Of a stretch of DNA of 29,458 bases, positions 15,624 to 23,599 are shown piece after piece. Both the position numbers and the translations under genes were made by a program. The notes under the pieces were generated by a model. That model saw only the letters and a list, made by a program, of their open reading frames with translations. It did no database searches and was not told the origin of the DNA. This DNA is from Syntrophales bacterium. Lineage in GTDB: Bacteria; Desulfobacterota; Syntrophia; Syntrophales; UBA2210. The DNA lies in the NCBI GenBank assembly GCA_023230565.1, contig JALNXD010000038.1, positions 1-29,458 of the forward strand, read 5' to 3'. Every line of letters starts with the position of its first letter. Positions within the stretch are counted from its first letter, which is position 1.

Positions 15624-16973
15624 CTATATCGATTTCAGCCGGCCGGATATTCGGAGGATCTTCTCTGCTACTTCGGCAGGATTTTTTCCAAGAACCCGGA
15701 TCACCGGCTCCTTTCCCATATCACCTCTATCGAAAATCATATCCGGTATGGTATCTCTTTTTGAAAGAACATAATCGGTACCCCACTCGAGCGATGACCC
15801 TTCATGCTCTTTTACATCAGCCGGTTCCTCGGCCCGGTTAAAGGAATCCAGTTCGTATCCCGCTTCACGGCAAAGGACTGCCAGCTTTTCCGAAAATCGT
15901 ATATCCATGGCCGAACGGTACTCCTTATTGTATCTCATGACTGTGAGAACAATGCGGGCCATGTGGTTTGATGCGCCAAACGCCGGATCGTGAAGCGTTT
16001 CCGCCTTTTCACCGACTCTTACGATTCTCCCGGGAATACCAGCCACATCATTTTTATTTACGGCAAAAGGAAGCGCATAGACAAAATTGGATTGTATCTC
16101 GGGAATCAGATTGCCGCACTTGGCATCTTTTACCGTTGATACTGCTTCCCGAAGCTCTTCCAGACATCTGTAACGGCTGCTTTCCCTGAAAATCGCCGCC
16201 ATATGATTGGCAGGACCATGGCCTGCCCCGAGTCGAAGCGAAAACCGGATTGCCGTGGTAATATACCGTTTTGCTCTTGATACGGCTTCATAGGCACTCA
16301 TACCTTGCGCAAGTCCTGTTGCAATAGCCGCAGACAGGGTACAGCCGGTTCCGTGAGTATCTTCCGTTACAATTCTTTCCTGGGAAAATTCGTGCAGTCT
16401 CACTCCGTCATAAAAGAAATCGCGCGCATCACCGGGCAGATGCCCCCCCTTTATGAGTACATTTTGTGCTCCCATCTGATATATGGTTTCGGCGGCTGTT
16501 TTCATATCTTCAACTCCATTGATAGACAATCCCGAAATAACTTCGGCTTCAGGGATGTTTGGAGTCACTACGAACGCCAGCGGGAGCAGATTTTCTATAA
16601 GCGCTTTTTTTGCATCCTCCTTTATAAGCATCGCCCCTCCTTTGGCCACCATAACAGGATCCACTACAAGCTTCCTGATTTCATATTTAATGACTTTTTC
16701 TGTAACAGTATTGACGATTTCCTCATTTGCCAGCATGCCCGTCTTTGCTGCATCTATCCCTATATCTTCAGCTACTGCATCAAACTGCTTTTCAATAAAT
16801 TCGGCGGGAACTTCATGTATTCCGAAAACCCCGATTGTATTCTGGGCAGTAAGAGCAGTTATCACTGTCATACCAAAACCACCCAAAGCCGCAATTGTTT
16901 TGAGATCAGCCTGGATTCCCGCACCGCCGCCGGAATCGGAACCTGCAATGGTCAATATTTTACTTATAGACAT
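15624..16973 (-). CDS. thiDN: ThiD-ThiN fusion: HMP-P kinase / thiamine-phosphate synthase
   Basis: This 449-aa bifunctional enzyme has an N-terminal ThiD kinase (about 1-262) with TIAGSDSGGGAGIQADLKT at the start and the DTHGTGCTLSAAIA anion-hole motif. Its C-terminal ThiN domain (about 280-449) contains FGASNHMARIVLTVMRYN and YRSAMDIRFS. ThiD phosphorylates hydroxymethylpyrimidine phosphate to the diphosphate; ThiN joins that to thiazole phosphate to give thiamine phosphate, replacing ThiE. The fusion is typical of archaea and some anaerobic bacteria. GAGAGG lies about 9 bases before the ATG. It is the second gene of the riboswitch operon, between the pyrophosphokinase and thi4. Confidence 0.95.
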   Translation of the reverse strand: MSISKILTIAGSDSGGGAGIQADLKTIAALGGFGMTVITALTAQNTIGVFGIHEVPAEFIEKQFDAVAEDIGIDAAKTGMLANEEIVNTVTEKVIKYEIRKLVVDPVMVAKGGAMLIKEDAKKALIENLLPLAFVVTPNIPEAEVISGLSINGVEDMKTAAETIYQMGAQNVLIKGGHLPGDARDFFYDGVRLHEFSQERIVTEDTHGTGCTLSAAIATGLAQGMSAYEAVSRAKRYITTAIRFSLRLGAGHGPANHMAAIFRESSRYRCLEELREAVSTVKDAKCGNLIPEIQSNFVYALPFAVNKNDVAGIPGRIVRVGEKAETLHDPAFGASNHMARIVLTVMRYNKEYRSAMDIRFSEKLAVLCREAGYELDSFNRAEEPADVKEHEGSSLEWGTDYVLSKRDTIPDMIFDRGDMGKEPVIRVLGKNPAEVAEKILRISGRLKSI

Positions 16974-17091
16974 GATACCATACCTCTCTTTCGGACATGC
17001 GTTAGACTATGCATCGATCATTTACTCAAATAGTTACACACTCAAGCCTGAAAAAAACGAAACTTGTCGCCTTTTTAATGCACCCGTTCAA

Positions 17092-17784
17092 CTAGTCTGT
17101 CCGGCCATCTATATTAGCCATGCGATCAGGTGCGTCTGCTTCAAAAAAATGTATTACCAAAAGATACCCGGATCTGATCGAAATGCGTCCCTCTAAACCT
17201 GTCAGGCTGTTACTGATCCCGTAAGGATGACATTGCTCCATTCTCGCCTCTTCAAGGGAATATTCAAATCCCGAAAGAGTGATTCCCGTTACTTCTTCAG
17301 AAAGGGCAAAAAGTGATACTGTCTGATCAGGAAGCCCCTGTATCACTGCGCTTTTTTTCATGACGAACATTTCGCACCGCTCGTCAATAATTCTTAAATC
17401 GATTCCCTGCTTCGCACCAGCAGCAAGAAGGGAAATATTTGCAAATGTATGATCTATTCTACCTCCCAAAGCACCGAGAAGCCTGATTTTGCAAGGTGAC
17501 ATCAAAATTGCATACTCAAGGGCAAGTTCAGTATCCGTTTTATCTTTTTTTTTAGGATGCCGGAGAATTCGTGTTCCTTTCTCTTCAAAGTATGTAAGGA
17601 TATGGGTGTCTATGGAATCCATGTCTCCGACTATCGCAAAAGGCAGTATTCCTATCTGCCGGCACACATCGGCGCCTCCATCGGCACACACGACCAGTCC
17701 GTCTGGTTCGTAATCGAGCAATTTCTTTATAAATGCCCGATCGCGAATTTCTCCTCCCGAAATGATATAAAAATTTTCATTCAT
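17092..17784 (-). CDS. Thiamine pyrophosphokinase
   Basis: This 230-aa enzyme is of the bacterial TPK family (called ThiN in Bacillus, not the same as the ThiN domain of the next gene). Motifs are VVCADGGADVC, the catalytic IVGDMDSID, KKDKTDTELAL and LGALGGRIDHTFANI. It transfers pyrophosphate from ATP to free thiamine. It is the first gene after the TPP riboswitch and its terminator, starting only about 20 bases beyond the U-run. No good ribosome-binding site is visible before the ATG at 17784; a second ATG in another frame begins four bases further in. A TPK, rather than ThiL, implies that thiamine is either salvaged or made by dephosphorylating thiamine phosphate. Confidence 0.93.
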   Translation of the reverse strand: MNENFYIISGGEIRDRAFIKKLLDYEPDGLVVCADGGADVCRQIGILPFAIVGDMDSIDTHILTYFEEKGTRILRHPKKKDKTDTELALEYAILMSPCKIRLLGALGGRIDHTFANISLLAAGAKQGIDLRIIDERCEMFVMKKSAVIQGLPDQTVSLFALSEEVTGITLSGFEYSLEEARMEQCHPYGISNSLTGLEGRISIRSGYLLVIHFFEADAPDRMANIDGRTD

Positions 17785-17803
17785 AAACGAACTGCTGCCA
17801 TAT

Positions 17804-17843
17804 CAAAAAAAACGGGCGCATCCTGTTTCAACCGGATACGCCC
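17804..17843 (-). terminator. Intrinsic terminator of the TPP riboswitch
   Basis: On the complementary strand GGGCGTATCC (17834-17843) pairs with GGATGCGCCC (17814-17823) across a 10-base loop, with one G-U pair, followed by a run of eight Us (17805-17812). It lies just after the riboswitch and before the first thiamine gene, so TPP binding probably favours termination. Confidence 0.9.
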
Positions 17844-17859
17844 ATTAAAGATTTAAAAT

Positions 17860-17931
17860 CGTCTCCCTACGCTGGCATTACCCAGGTCAGGTTCAAAGGG
17901 TATCTTCTCAGCCGTTCCGGCACCCCTGGAA
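17860..17931 (-). ncRNA. TPP riboswitch (THI element)
   Basis: Read on the complement, the conserved THI-box pieces occur in order: CCAGGGGTGCC, GGCTGAGAAGATACCC, GAACCTGACCTGGGTAA and TGCCAGCGTAGGGA. They correspond to the pyrimidine- and pyrophosphate-sensing arms of the TPP aptamer. It precedes an intrinsic terminator and a thiamine operon, so it should switch off all downstream thiamine genes when TPP is plentiful. Confidence 0.97.
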
Positions 17932-18118
17932 ATATCAATTGGAAAAAGGAAACTATCACAATAGATAAACAAAATCAAGATAAATGAATACGTTTTCAGT
18001 ATAATTTAAAGCAAAATCAGTCTGAGCCTGTACGATAAGAGTGCAGCCTGTAAAAATTCTGGTACAAGATTTCGCGTATGATTCACCTAATTCCTTAAAT
18101 TTACAAATACTTACATTT

Positions 18119-18134
18119 AGGAACGGTATTTGCA
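18119..18134 (+). promoter_or_regulatory. Sigma-54-like promoter for the exopolysaccharide operon
   Basis: AGGAACGGTATTTGCA fits TGGCACG-N4-TTGCW at 10 of 12 informative positions, with exact GG-GC spacing. Transcription would start near 18145, about 117 bases before the exporter lipoprotein gene. Sigma-54 control of exopolysaccharide loci is known from PEP-CTERM/exosortase systems with PrsR-type activators. Confidence 0.6.
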
Positions 18135-18261
18135 TCCCTTATAATGCACTCACAATTTGTAGAATCGCAGGCAAAAAGTTGTTTTAGAGGTGCGTGGGTT
18201 CAGGACGTGCGATTCAGAAAAACATGCCATTTCATATAACAAAAAGAAAAGGATATGAGCC

Positions 18262-18987
18262 ATGACTAAGAAATTTTTGCTTCTTGTACTGTTATGCATA
18301 GCCGTCGCCATCCAAATCATTTCTTGTGGTCCGGTGGTGAAAAATCCCACATCTTTGAATATTCCTGAAGTAAGGCAAGCAGGTCTGGGGGAGGAGGAAT
18401 ATCGAATACAGGTGGGAGACAGACTTGACGTGAAATTCTTTTATGACCCGGAGCTTAATGAAACAGTAGTCGTCCGCCCCGACGGCAAAATCTCACTTCA
18501 ACTGGTTCACGAAATCGATGTCGCAGGTAAAACTACTCCCGAGCTGGCTTCAATCCTGAATAAGCGATATGCAAAGCACTTGAAGCAGCCGGAAATCGCA
18601 GTAATCGTCCGGACCTTTGATTCATACAAGGTATTTGTCGACGGTGAAGTAAAAAGTCCGGGCGTTCACACGTTTACCGGCTACATTTCGGCAATGCAGT
18701 CGATCGCCAGTGCCGGCGGATTCAAAGACACAGCCCGATTGAACGAAATACTCGTCATACGAAAGGCCGGTGCAGAAAAACCGATTGTTATCCCCCTTGA
18801 TCTGAAAAAAGTGATTGACGGAACTGACCTGAAGCAGGATATCACTCTTCTGCCGCTTGATATTGTATATGTCCCCAAATCTCCTGTTGCCAATGTAAAT
18901 ACATGGATCGACCAGTATATCCGTAAAAATATTCCGGTGCCCTTCGGCTTCGGCTTCACTGTGGATTTAAATAATAACAACAACTAG
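18262..18987 (+). CDS. Outer-membrane polysaccharide export lipoprotein (Wza/EpsD family)
   Basis: This 241-aa lipoprotein has a signal peptide with lipobox IISC and lipidation at Cys22. A polysaccharide export domain follows at about 45-125 (YRIQVGDRLDVKFFYDPELNE, VRPDGKISLQL), then one SLBB domain at about 128-180 (VFVDGEVKSPGVHTFTGYISAMQSIASAGGF). It ends in an Asn-rich tail. The family forms the outer-membrane exit channel for exopolysaccharide. It is the first gene of a tight four-gene operon behind a sigma-54-like promoter; the chain-length gene starts 10 bases after its stop. Single-SLBB size and gene order match XrtA/PEP-CTERM-associated loci. Confidence 0.95.
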   Translation: MTKKFLLLVLLCIAVAIQIISCGPVVKNPTSLNIPEVRQAGLGEEEYRIQVGDRLDVKFFYDPELNETVVVRPDGKISLQLVHEIDVAGKTTPELASILNKRYAKHLKQPEIAVIVRTFDSYKVFVDGEVKSPGVHTFTGYISAMQSIASAGGFKDTARLNEILVIRKAGAEKPIVIPLDLKKVIDGTDLKQDITLLPLDIVYVPKSPVANVNTWIDQYIRKNIPVPFGFGFTVDLNNNNN

Positions 18988-18997
18988 GAGAATTTGC

Positions 18998-20473
18998 ATG
19001 GAAACGCGCCATTTACATCAACCGGAATACACCGGGGCCGGATTGCGAGATATTTTCTCAACCCTTTTTAAACATAAATGGAAAATTATCGGGACATTTG
19101 TCTTCATTGTCACCGCCGTCACCATCGGGTCTTTTTTAATGGCTCCGAAATATGAGGCGAAATCGAGCATGCTGCTGAAGTTCGGCCGGGAATATATTTA
19201 CCGGCCTGAAGTGGGGGAAAAAGGGCAGGGCATCTCGCCTATGATCTCTTTCAATCAAACCGAAATCATGAATTCGGAAATCGAAATTCTCATGAGCCGG
19301 GATCTCGCTGAAACGGTAATCAGTCATGTGGGCCTGGAAACCCTCTATCCCGAGATCATGAAAAATCCGCCCGAAGATGTGGCACCTATGGAATTGGCGC
19401 TGGCCATTTTCAAAAAAGATCTGTCATCGGAAGGTCTCAAAAAATCAAATGTGCTCGAAGTTACATTTCAGCACAGGGATCCGGTAAAAGCAGCCGATAC
19501 GGTAAACCTTCTCGTAGACTTTTTCAGGGAAAAACATCTCCAGGTGTATGAGGATACACGGTCGGGCTTCCTTGACAAACAGGTGGTTTTTTATGAACAG
19601 AAGCTGAAAGAATCGGAAGATCAACTGGAAGCCTTCAAACAAGCACACAATGTATTTTCACTGGAGGAACAGCGAAATCTCCTCCTGACCCAATTGACGG
19701 AACTGGATACCCTCGAGAAAGATAATATGAACCGGATAGAAGCCCTGCGAACAAAACTTGCGTCCTTGAAGACGGAAATGGAAAACATTTATCAGAATAT
19801 CGACCGGTACACGGAAACTGACCGCTACAGGATCATAGATGATGCAAAATCGACGCTCCTCGGTCTTCAACTTAAAGAGCAGAAATTGTCGGAAAAATAC
19901 ACCGACAACAACCGTCTTCTTATCAATGTTCGAAACGAAATAACCATTATAAAGAACTTTCTGAAGGAGCAGGAGGCGCAAATCAAAAGTAACGTAAAAT
20001 CGGGCAATATCGTATATCAGGAAGTCGAAAAAGAGATGATAAAAACGGCAACGGAGCTGCAATCACTCGAAGCGAAGAAATCTTCCCTTGCCGGACAGAT
20101 TCAGGAAGTACAGGGTACTCTGAGAAATCTGGACCTCACGGATAAGGAATTGCAGAAGTTAAACCGAGGAAAAGAACTGAACGAGAAAAATTACAAGATT
20201 TACTTAAACAAATTCGAAGAGGCACGGATTACCGAAGACATGAACCGCAGCAAAATTGCCAACATCAGCATCATTCAGAAGGCAACAGTGCCGGTTACAC
20301 CCATTAAGCCTAAAATGACGCTCAATATTTTTATCGGGGCGGTTCTAGGCCTTATTGCAGGGCTGGGCTTTGCTTTCACGTCCGAGAGAGCTTCACAGGG
20401 GCTCTCGACACCTGAAATGGTTGAAAAAAAGCTGGATCTGCAGGTGCTCACATCGGTTCCGCACAAGGGATAG
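18998..20473 (+). CDS. Exopolysaccharide chain-length determinant (Wzz/GNVR)
   Basis: This 491-aa inner-membrane protein has a first helix at about 28-49 (WKIIGTFVFIVTAVTIGSFL) followed by a Wzz domain. A long periplasmic coiled coil runs from about 170 to 410, rich in Glu, Lys and Leu heptads. A second helix lies at about 444-464 (LNIFIGAVLGLIAGLGFAF). It sets polymer length together with the cytoplasmic ATPase or kinase. It lacks a fused tyrosine kinase domain; a separate kinase-like protein is encoded two genes downstream. AGGAG precedes the ATG. It is seven bases from the following ATPase gene. Confidence 0.93.
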   Translation: METRHLHQPEYTGAGLRDIFSTLFKHKWKIIGTFVFIVTAVTIGSFLMAPKYEAKSSMLLKFGREYIYRPEVGEKGQGISPMISFNQTEIMNSEIEILMSRDLAETVISHVGLETLYPEIMKNPPEDVAPMELALAIFKKDLSSEGLKKSNVLEVTFQHRDPVKAADTVNLLVDFFREKHLQVYEDTRSGFLDKQVVFYEQKLKESEDQLEAFKQAHNVFSLEEQRNLLLTQLTELDTLEKDNMNRIEALRTKLASLKTEMENIYQNIDRYTETDRYRIIDDAKSTLLGLQLKEQKLSEKYTDNNRLLINVRNEITIIKNFLKEQEAQIKSNVKSGNIVYQEVEKEMIKTATELQSLEAKKSSLAGQIQEVQGTLRNLDLTDKELQKLNRGKELNEKNYKIYLNKFEEARITEDMNRSKIANISIIQKATVPVTPIKPKMTLNIFIGAVLGLIAGLGFAFTSERASQGLSTPEMVEKKLDLQVLTSVPHKG

Positions 20474-20479
20474 CTGAAA

Positions 20480-22258
20480 ATGTATACTGATTTTTACGGA
20501 ATTGACAAAGAACCGTTTCATGTGACACCGGACCCTGATTTTCTTTTCCTGAGTCCCAGCCATAAAGAGGCGCTTGCGTCGATCATCTACGGAATAGAAA
20601 AGAGGAAAGGTTTCATTGTAATTACCGGTGAAGTAGGCGTCGGGAAAACAACTATCCTGCGATATTACCTGGAGAAAATCAGAAATCAGAAGAGAAAAAT
20701 TATCTATATATTCAATCCTGGAATTTCATTTCATGATCTCGTTATAACTCTTTACAGGGAACTTGAAATTGATATCGGGGAGGAAAGCCTCTTCGAAAAA
20801 TTAAACCTGCTCAATGAAGCTATGATAAAGGAATTCAGGGACGGGTATAATATCGTTCTGGTTATAGATGAAGCACAGAATATGCCGGTTGAAACTCTGG
20901 AAAACCTGAGAATGCTCTCCAATCTGGAAACATCTACCGACAAATTGATTCAAATCGTAATGGTGGGGCAACCGGAATTCGAAGAGATGCTGAATAAAAG
21001 CATCCTGCGCCAGCTTAAGCAGCGAATAGCGGTGTACTCTAAAATACTCCCTCTTACCCCGAAGGAAAGCGGCGAGTATATAAAGCACCGGCTTATAACA
21101 GCCGGCAACGAAAATGATTATCCACTGCCTTTTACCAGAGGTGCAGTAAAAAAGATCATTAAAGAATCACGGGGCATTCCGAGACTGATAAACATATTAA
21201 GCGACAATTCTCTGATAGCAGGATACGGCTATCAGAGAAACCCCGTCAATTCTAAAATCGTTTCAGAGGTAATAGCCGACTTTAAAGGCGAACGAAAATC
21301 TGCAGGAAGGGGCTTCCGATACGCCCTTGCAGGAACACTTCTTTTTCTATCGTTGGCCTTTTTTGCACACAGCATGTATGAAAAAGAAATAGCTTCAATT
21401 TTTGTTCACGGGTCAGGATACCTTGCCCACGCAAAAACAACTCTGGGAAGTATGGCGGAAAGTTTGTATTCGAAAGCGGGGTTATCCGCCCCTCCCGCAC
21501 AAAATGAAAATGAGAGTATATCCAAAACTGCAGAACCTGAAACTCAGGAAAGCTACAGGGGTGATATCAATACATACTATGAAGAAGCTGCTTTACGGAA
21601 AGAAAATACGAGACAGATCGATTCACTTTCTGAAATGGCAATGAATGGCCCACCCCCCGGCGAAATACGGTATTTTGACGAAAAGAGCAGTGAAACGATT
21701 AAAGTGGAAAATTTCTCTGATTCACCTGATGCAGATAAAAGCATCACGGATAGTAATCCTGATACAATTAAAATCGAAGATCTTGGCGCTCGAAAATTTT
21801 CCTATCCATCAGGCGCAACGCAGACTCCATTGCAAAAAGCCGCTGAATCGCATGAAACCGGAATCAGTACAAAAGAGAAACTATATCATGTTGCCGACAC
21901 CGGAAAAGATCTTACGCGATCGGGGAAACCGCCATCTTTGTTCAGAGAGTTTCAAGAAAAAGGCAACACCAGAATAAACATACAACCCGATAATTCCACT
22001 AAAATACGGAGAAAGCCTCGTGCATTCATTTCAACCCCCAAAGATGATTTCCCTGTCATGAGAATAGTGCAAGAAGGGGACTATCTCTTTAAACTTGCCG
22101 AAGAAATATATGGAACGGTTACTGCCGATATTCTGGAGGCGGTAAGAGTAAATAATCCGGGTATCGACGATGTAAACCTTATTTTTATCGGTGAAATGAT
22201 TGTATTCCCCTACATAGAAGTTTCAGAAAAGGAGCAGAAACATGACAAAAATCTATGA
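20480..22258 (+). CDS. ExeA/XrtA-type AAA ATPase with transmembrane helix and C-terminal LysM
   Basis: This 592-aa protein begins MYTDFYGIDKEPFHVTPDPD, the typical opening of ExeA-like and PEP-CTERM-locus ATPases. Walker A is GEVGVGKTT (50-58) and Walker B is VLVIDEAQN (about 127-135). After the ATPase (to about 270) comes one transmembrane helix (about 277-296). A long low-complexity, probably periplasmic linker follows, then a LysM-like domain at about 527-580 (VQEGDYLFKLAEEIYG, VNNPG, LIFIGEMIVFP). This suggests a cytoplasmic motor tied through the membrane to a glycan-binding domain. Other family members with peptidoglycan-binding C-termini are known (ExeA). The last 17 bases overlap the kinase-like gene, indicating translational coupling. 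Confidence 0.88.
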   Translation: MYTDFYGIDKEPFHVTPDPDFLFLSPSHKEALASIIYGIEKRKGFIVITGEVGVGKTTILRYYLEKIRNQKRKIIYIFNPGISFHDLVITLYRELEIDIGEESLFEKLNLLNEAMIKEFRDGYNIVLVIDEAQNMPVETLENLRMLSNLETSTDKLIQIVMVGQPEFEEMLNKSILRQLKQRIAVYSKILPLTPKESGEYIKHRLITAGNENDYPLPFTRGAVKKIIKESRGIPRLINILSDNSLIAGYGYQRNPVNSKIVSEVIADFKGERKSAGRGFRYALAGTLLFLSLAFFAHSMYEKEIASIFVHGSGYLAHAKTTLGSMAESLYSKAGLSAPPAQNENESISKTAEPETQESYRGDINTYYEEAALRKENTRQIDSLSEMAMNGPPPGEIRYFDEKSSETIKVENFSDSPDADKSITDSNPDTIKIEDLGARKFSYPSGATQTPLQKAAESHETGISTKEKLYHVADTGKDLTRSGKPPSLFREFQEKGNTRINIQPDNSTKIRRKPRAFISTPKDDFPVMRIVQEGDYLFKLAEEIYGTVTADILEAVRVNNPGIDDVNLIFIGEMIVFPYIEVSEKEQKHDKNL

Positions 22259-22988
22259 AGCTCTCGAACAATCAAAACGTGAAAACAAAAGCCTTTCAAA
22301 GAGAGAAATTACTCCTCCCGCGAAAAAAGATATTAATATTTTAGCGGAATCCGGCATAAAAATGGAAAAAGAGATGATACAGCTGTATCATAATCTTTTT
22401 GTGTTTAACGGAAACCAGACAAAAAAGATGCTCCAGTTTATAAGCTCCCGTGAAGCGGAGGGAACGTCGACCATCGTAAAGGAATTCGCCAAGGTAGCCG
22501 TTTCAATTTTCAATAAGTCGGTCCTTCTCATGGATCTGGAAGGCGGTTTACAAATTTCCGATGACTTTGCAAGTACGGAAAAGACTGTGTATACAATTGA
22601 TTGTTCAATAACCGAATATCAGAATGAAAAAAGCCAAAACAGGGAAAATGCAGGAGAGGCGAAACTCTTTATAAGCACGGTTTCCAAAAACTATCTTCCC
22701 GGCTCTCCGGGTTTTGAATCAGAAAGAAGTAATGAATTCTGGGAAGAATTGAGAAAAAAATTCGACCTCATTCTAATAGATTCACCGCCAATTACATTGC
22801 GTCCCGAAAGCCTCATAACTTCATGCAAGGCTGATGGAGTGGTTCTCATCGTGGAAGCAGAAAAAACCAGATGGCCTGTCATATTACATACAAAAGAAAA
22901 GATAGAAAAAAATGGAGGCACAGTATTGGGAGTTGTTTTAAATAAACGTCATTACTATATACCAAAATTTGTTTACAGGCTGTTTTAA
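22242..22988 (+). CDS. CpsD/BY-kinase-like protein with degenerate Walker A
   Basis: This 248-aa protein aligns by eye with the cytoplasmic tyrosine autokinase (CpsD/EpsG-like) family. It opens MTKIYEALEQSKRE, has the block ISSREAEGTSTIVKEFAKVA where GEGKST is expected, then VLLMDLEGG at Walker A', and FDLILIDSPP at Walker B. The catalytic Lys of Walker A is Thr75 and the A' Asp is followed by an atypical LEGG, so ATP hydrolysis and autophosphorylation are doubtful. The C-terminus has only a few tyrosines (HYYIPKFVYRLF). It may be a scaffold regulating chain length with the Wzz protein. AAGGAG lies inside the end of the previous gene. Confidence 0.85.
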   Translation: MTKIYEALEQSKRENKSLSKREITPPAKKDINILAESGIKMEKEMIQLYHNLFVFNGNQTKKMLQFISSREAEGTSTIVKEFAKVAVSIFNKSVLLMDLEGGLQISDDFASTEKTVYTIDCSITEYQNEKSQNRENAGEAKLFISTVSKNYLPGSPGFESERSNEFWEELRKKFDLILIDSPPITLRPESLITSCKADGVVLIVEAEKTRWPVILHTKEKIEKNGGTVLGVVLNKRHYYIPKFVYRLF

Positions 22989-23302
22989 GGATTTATTGAA
23001 GAAGGTGCGGATCCATATTCCCGCTGTTTGTCTGCAAGAAAGTCTTAAAATTGCAAAACATAATTCTTCATTGTTGTCTTTTTTTTCCGGTAGCTTCTAT
23101 TAAAGAAATCTTCAAATTCGCTTTTAAAATCCAAATTCAAAGATGACATAAATACCTTTGTATTTGCAAAATATCCGGCTCACGCCTTCTCGGATCGACT
23201 GTACACAAATGCGTTCGATTCCTCCGCCAACCTGTACATAACCACGCAACAATTCCCGGTCCTGAATACATATAGTCAAGTAAAATTACTATGATACAAA
23301 CT

Positions 23303-23318
23303 CGGTACAGATGTTGCT
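23303..23318 (+). promoter_or_regulatory. Sigma-54-like promoter for the sugar transferase unit
   Basis: CGGTACAGATGTTGCT matches TGGCACG-N4-TTGCW in the GG, the A5-C6, the whole TTGC and the final W, with correct spacing. The predicted start near 23330 gives a leader of about 270 bases before the ATG at 23600. Confidence 0.6.
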
Positions 23319-23330
23319 AATTAGGTATAT

Positions 23331-23560
23331 CAAACAGTGATGTGTGTATGCCGGCAAGGAAGTGAGATACGTTAAGAAAACAAGAGGTGACAATTTCAGG
23401 CTGATGCCCGGTACGCGCGGTATTGAGCATTAAGGAGGAAGCCGCAGCGCAGGTGTACACGGGAGGCTCAGCACTAAAAAGTGTTCTCATCAAGTGTGTG
23501 TGAAAGCCACAGCAAAATACAGATAACTGTTTTTTTCATTTTCCTCATTTAATGAGAAGC
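23331..23560 (+). ncRNA. Candidate structured 5' leader RNA
   Basis: The stretch between the sigma-54-like promoter and the sugar transferase gene is purine-rich and has several local hairpins. ATGC (about 23404) pairs with GCAT (about 23427) around an inner CG-rich stem. GAG..CACT pairs with AGTG..CTC around AAAA (about 23464-23492). ACAG-ATAA-CTGT is followed by a T-run (about 23519-23538), and CTCAT-TTA-ATGAG lies near 23545-23557. It contains no ORF and matches no riboswitch family I can recall. Strand and function are inferred only from the promoter position. Confidence 0.35.
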
Positions 23561-23599
23561 GGTTATTAGTGCGGAAATTACAAGGGGAAGGAATACAGT

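Larger units (their letters stand above)
22989..23599. other. Noncoding region with promoter and structured leader (611 bp)
   Basis: No gene is supported on either strand. The first 300 bases are AT-rich and unremarkable. A sigma-54-like promoter lies at 23303-23318, followed by GC-richer sequence with several possible hairpins up to the next gene (see separate entries). Confidence 0.7.

Noticed and set aside
18061..18076. TGGTACAAGATTTCGC as a sigma-54 promoter
   Set aside because: The GG-to-GC spacing is one base too long; the site at 18119 fits better.
23331..23530. Group II intron piece, cobalamin riboswitch or c-di-GMP riboswitch in the leader
   Set aside because: None of the diagnostic elements (intron domain V, B12 box, GEMM core) could be found by reading.
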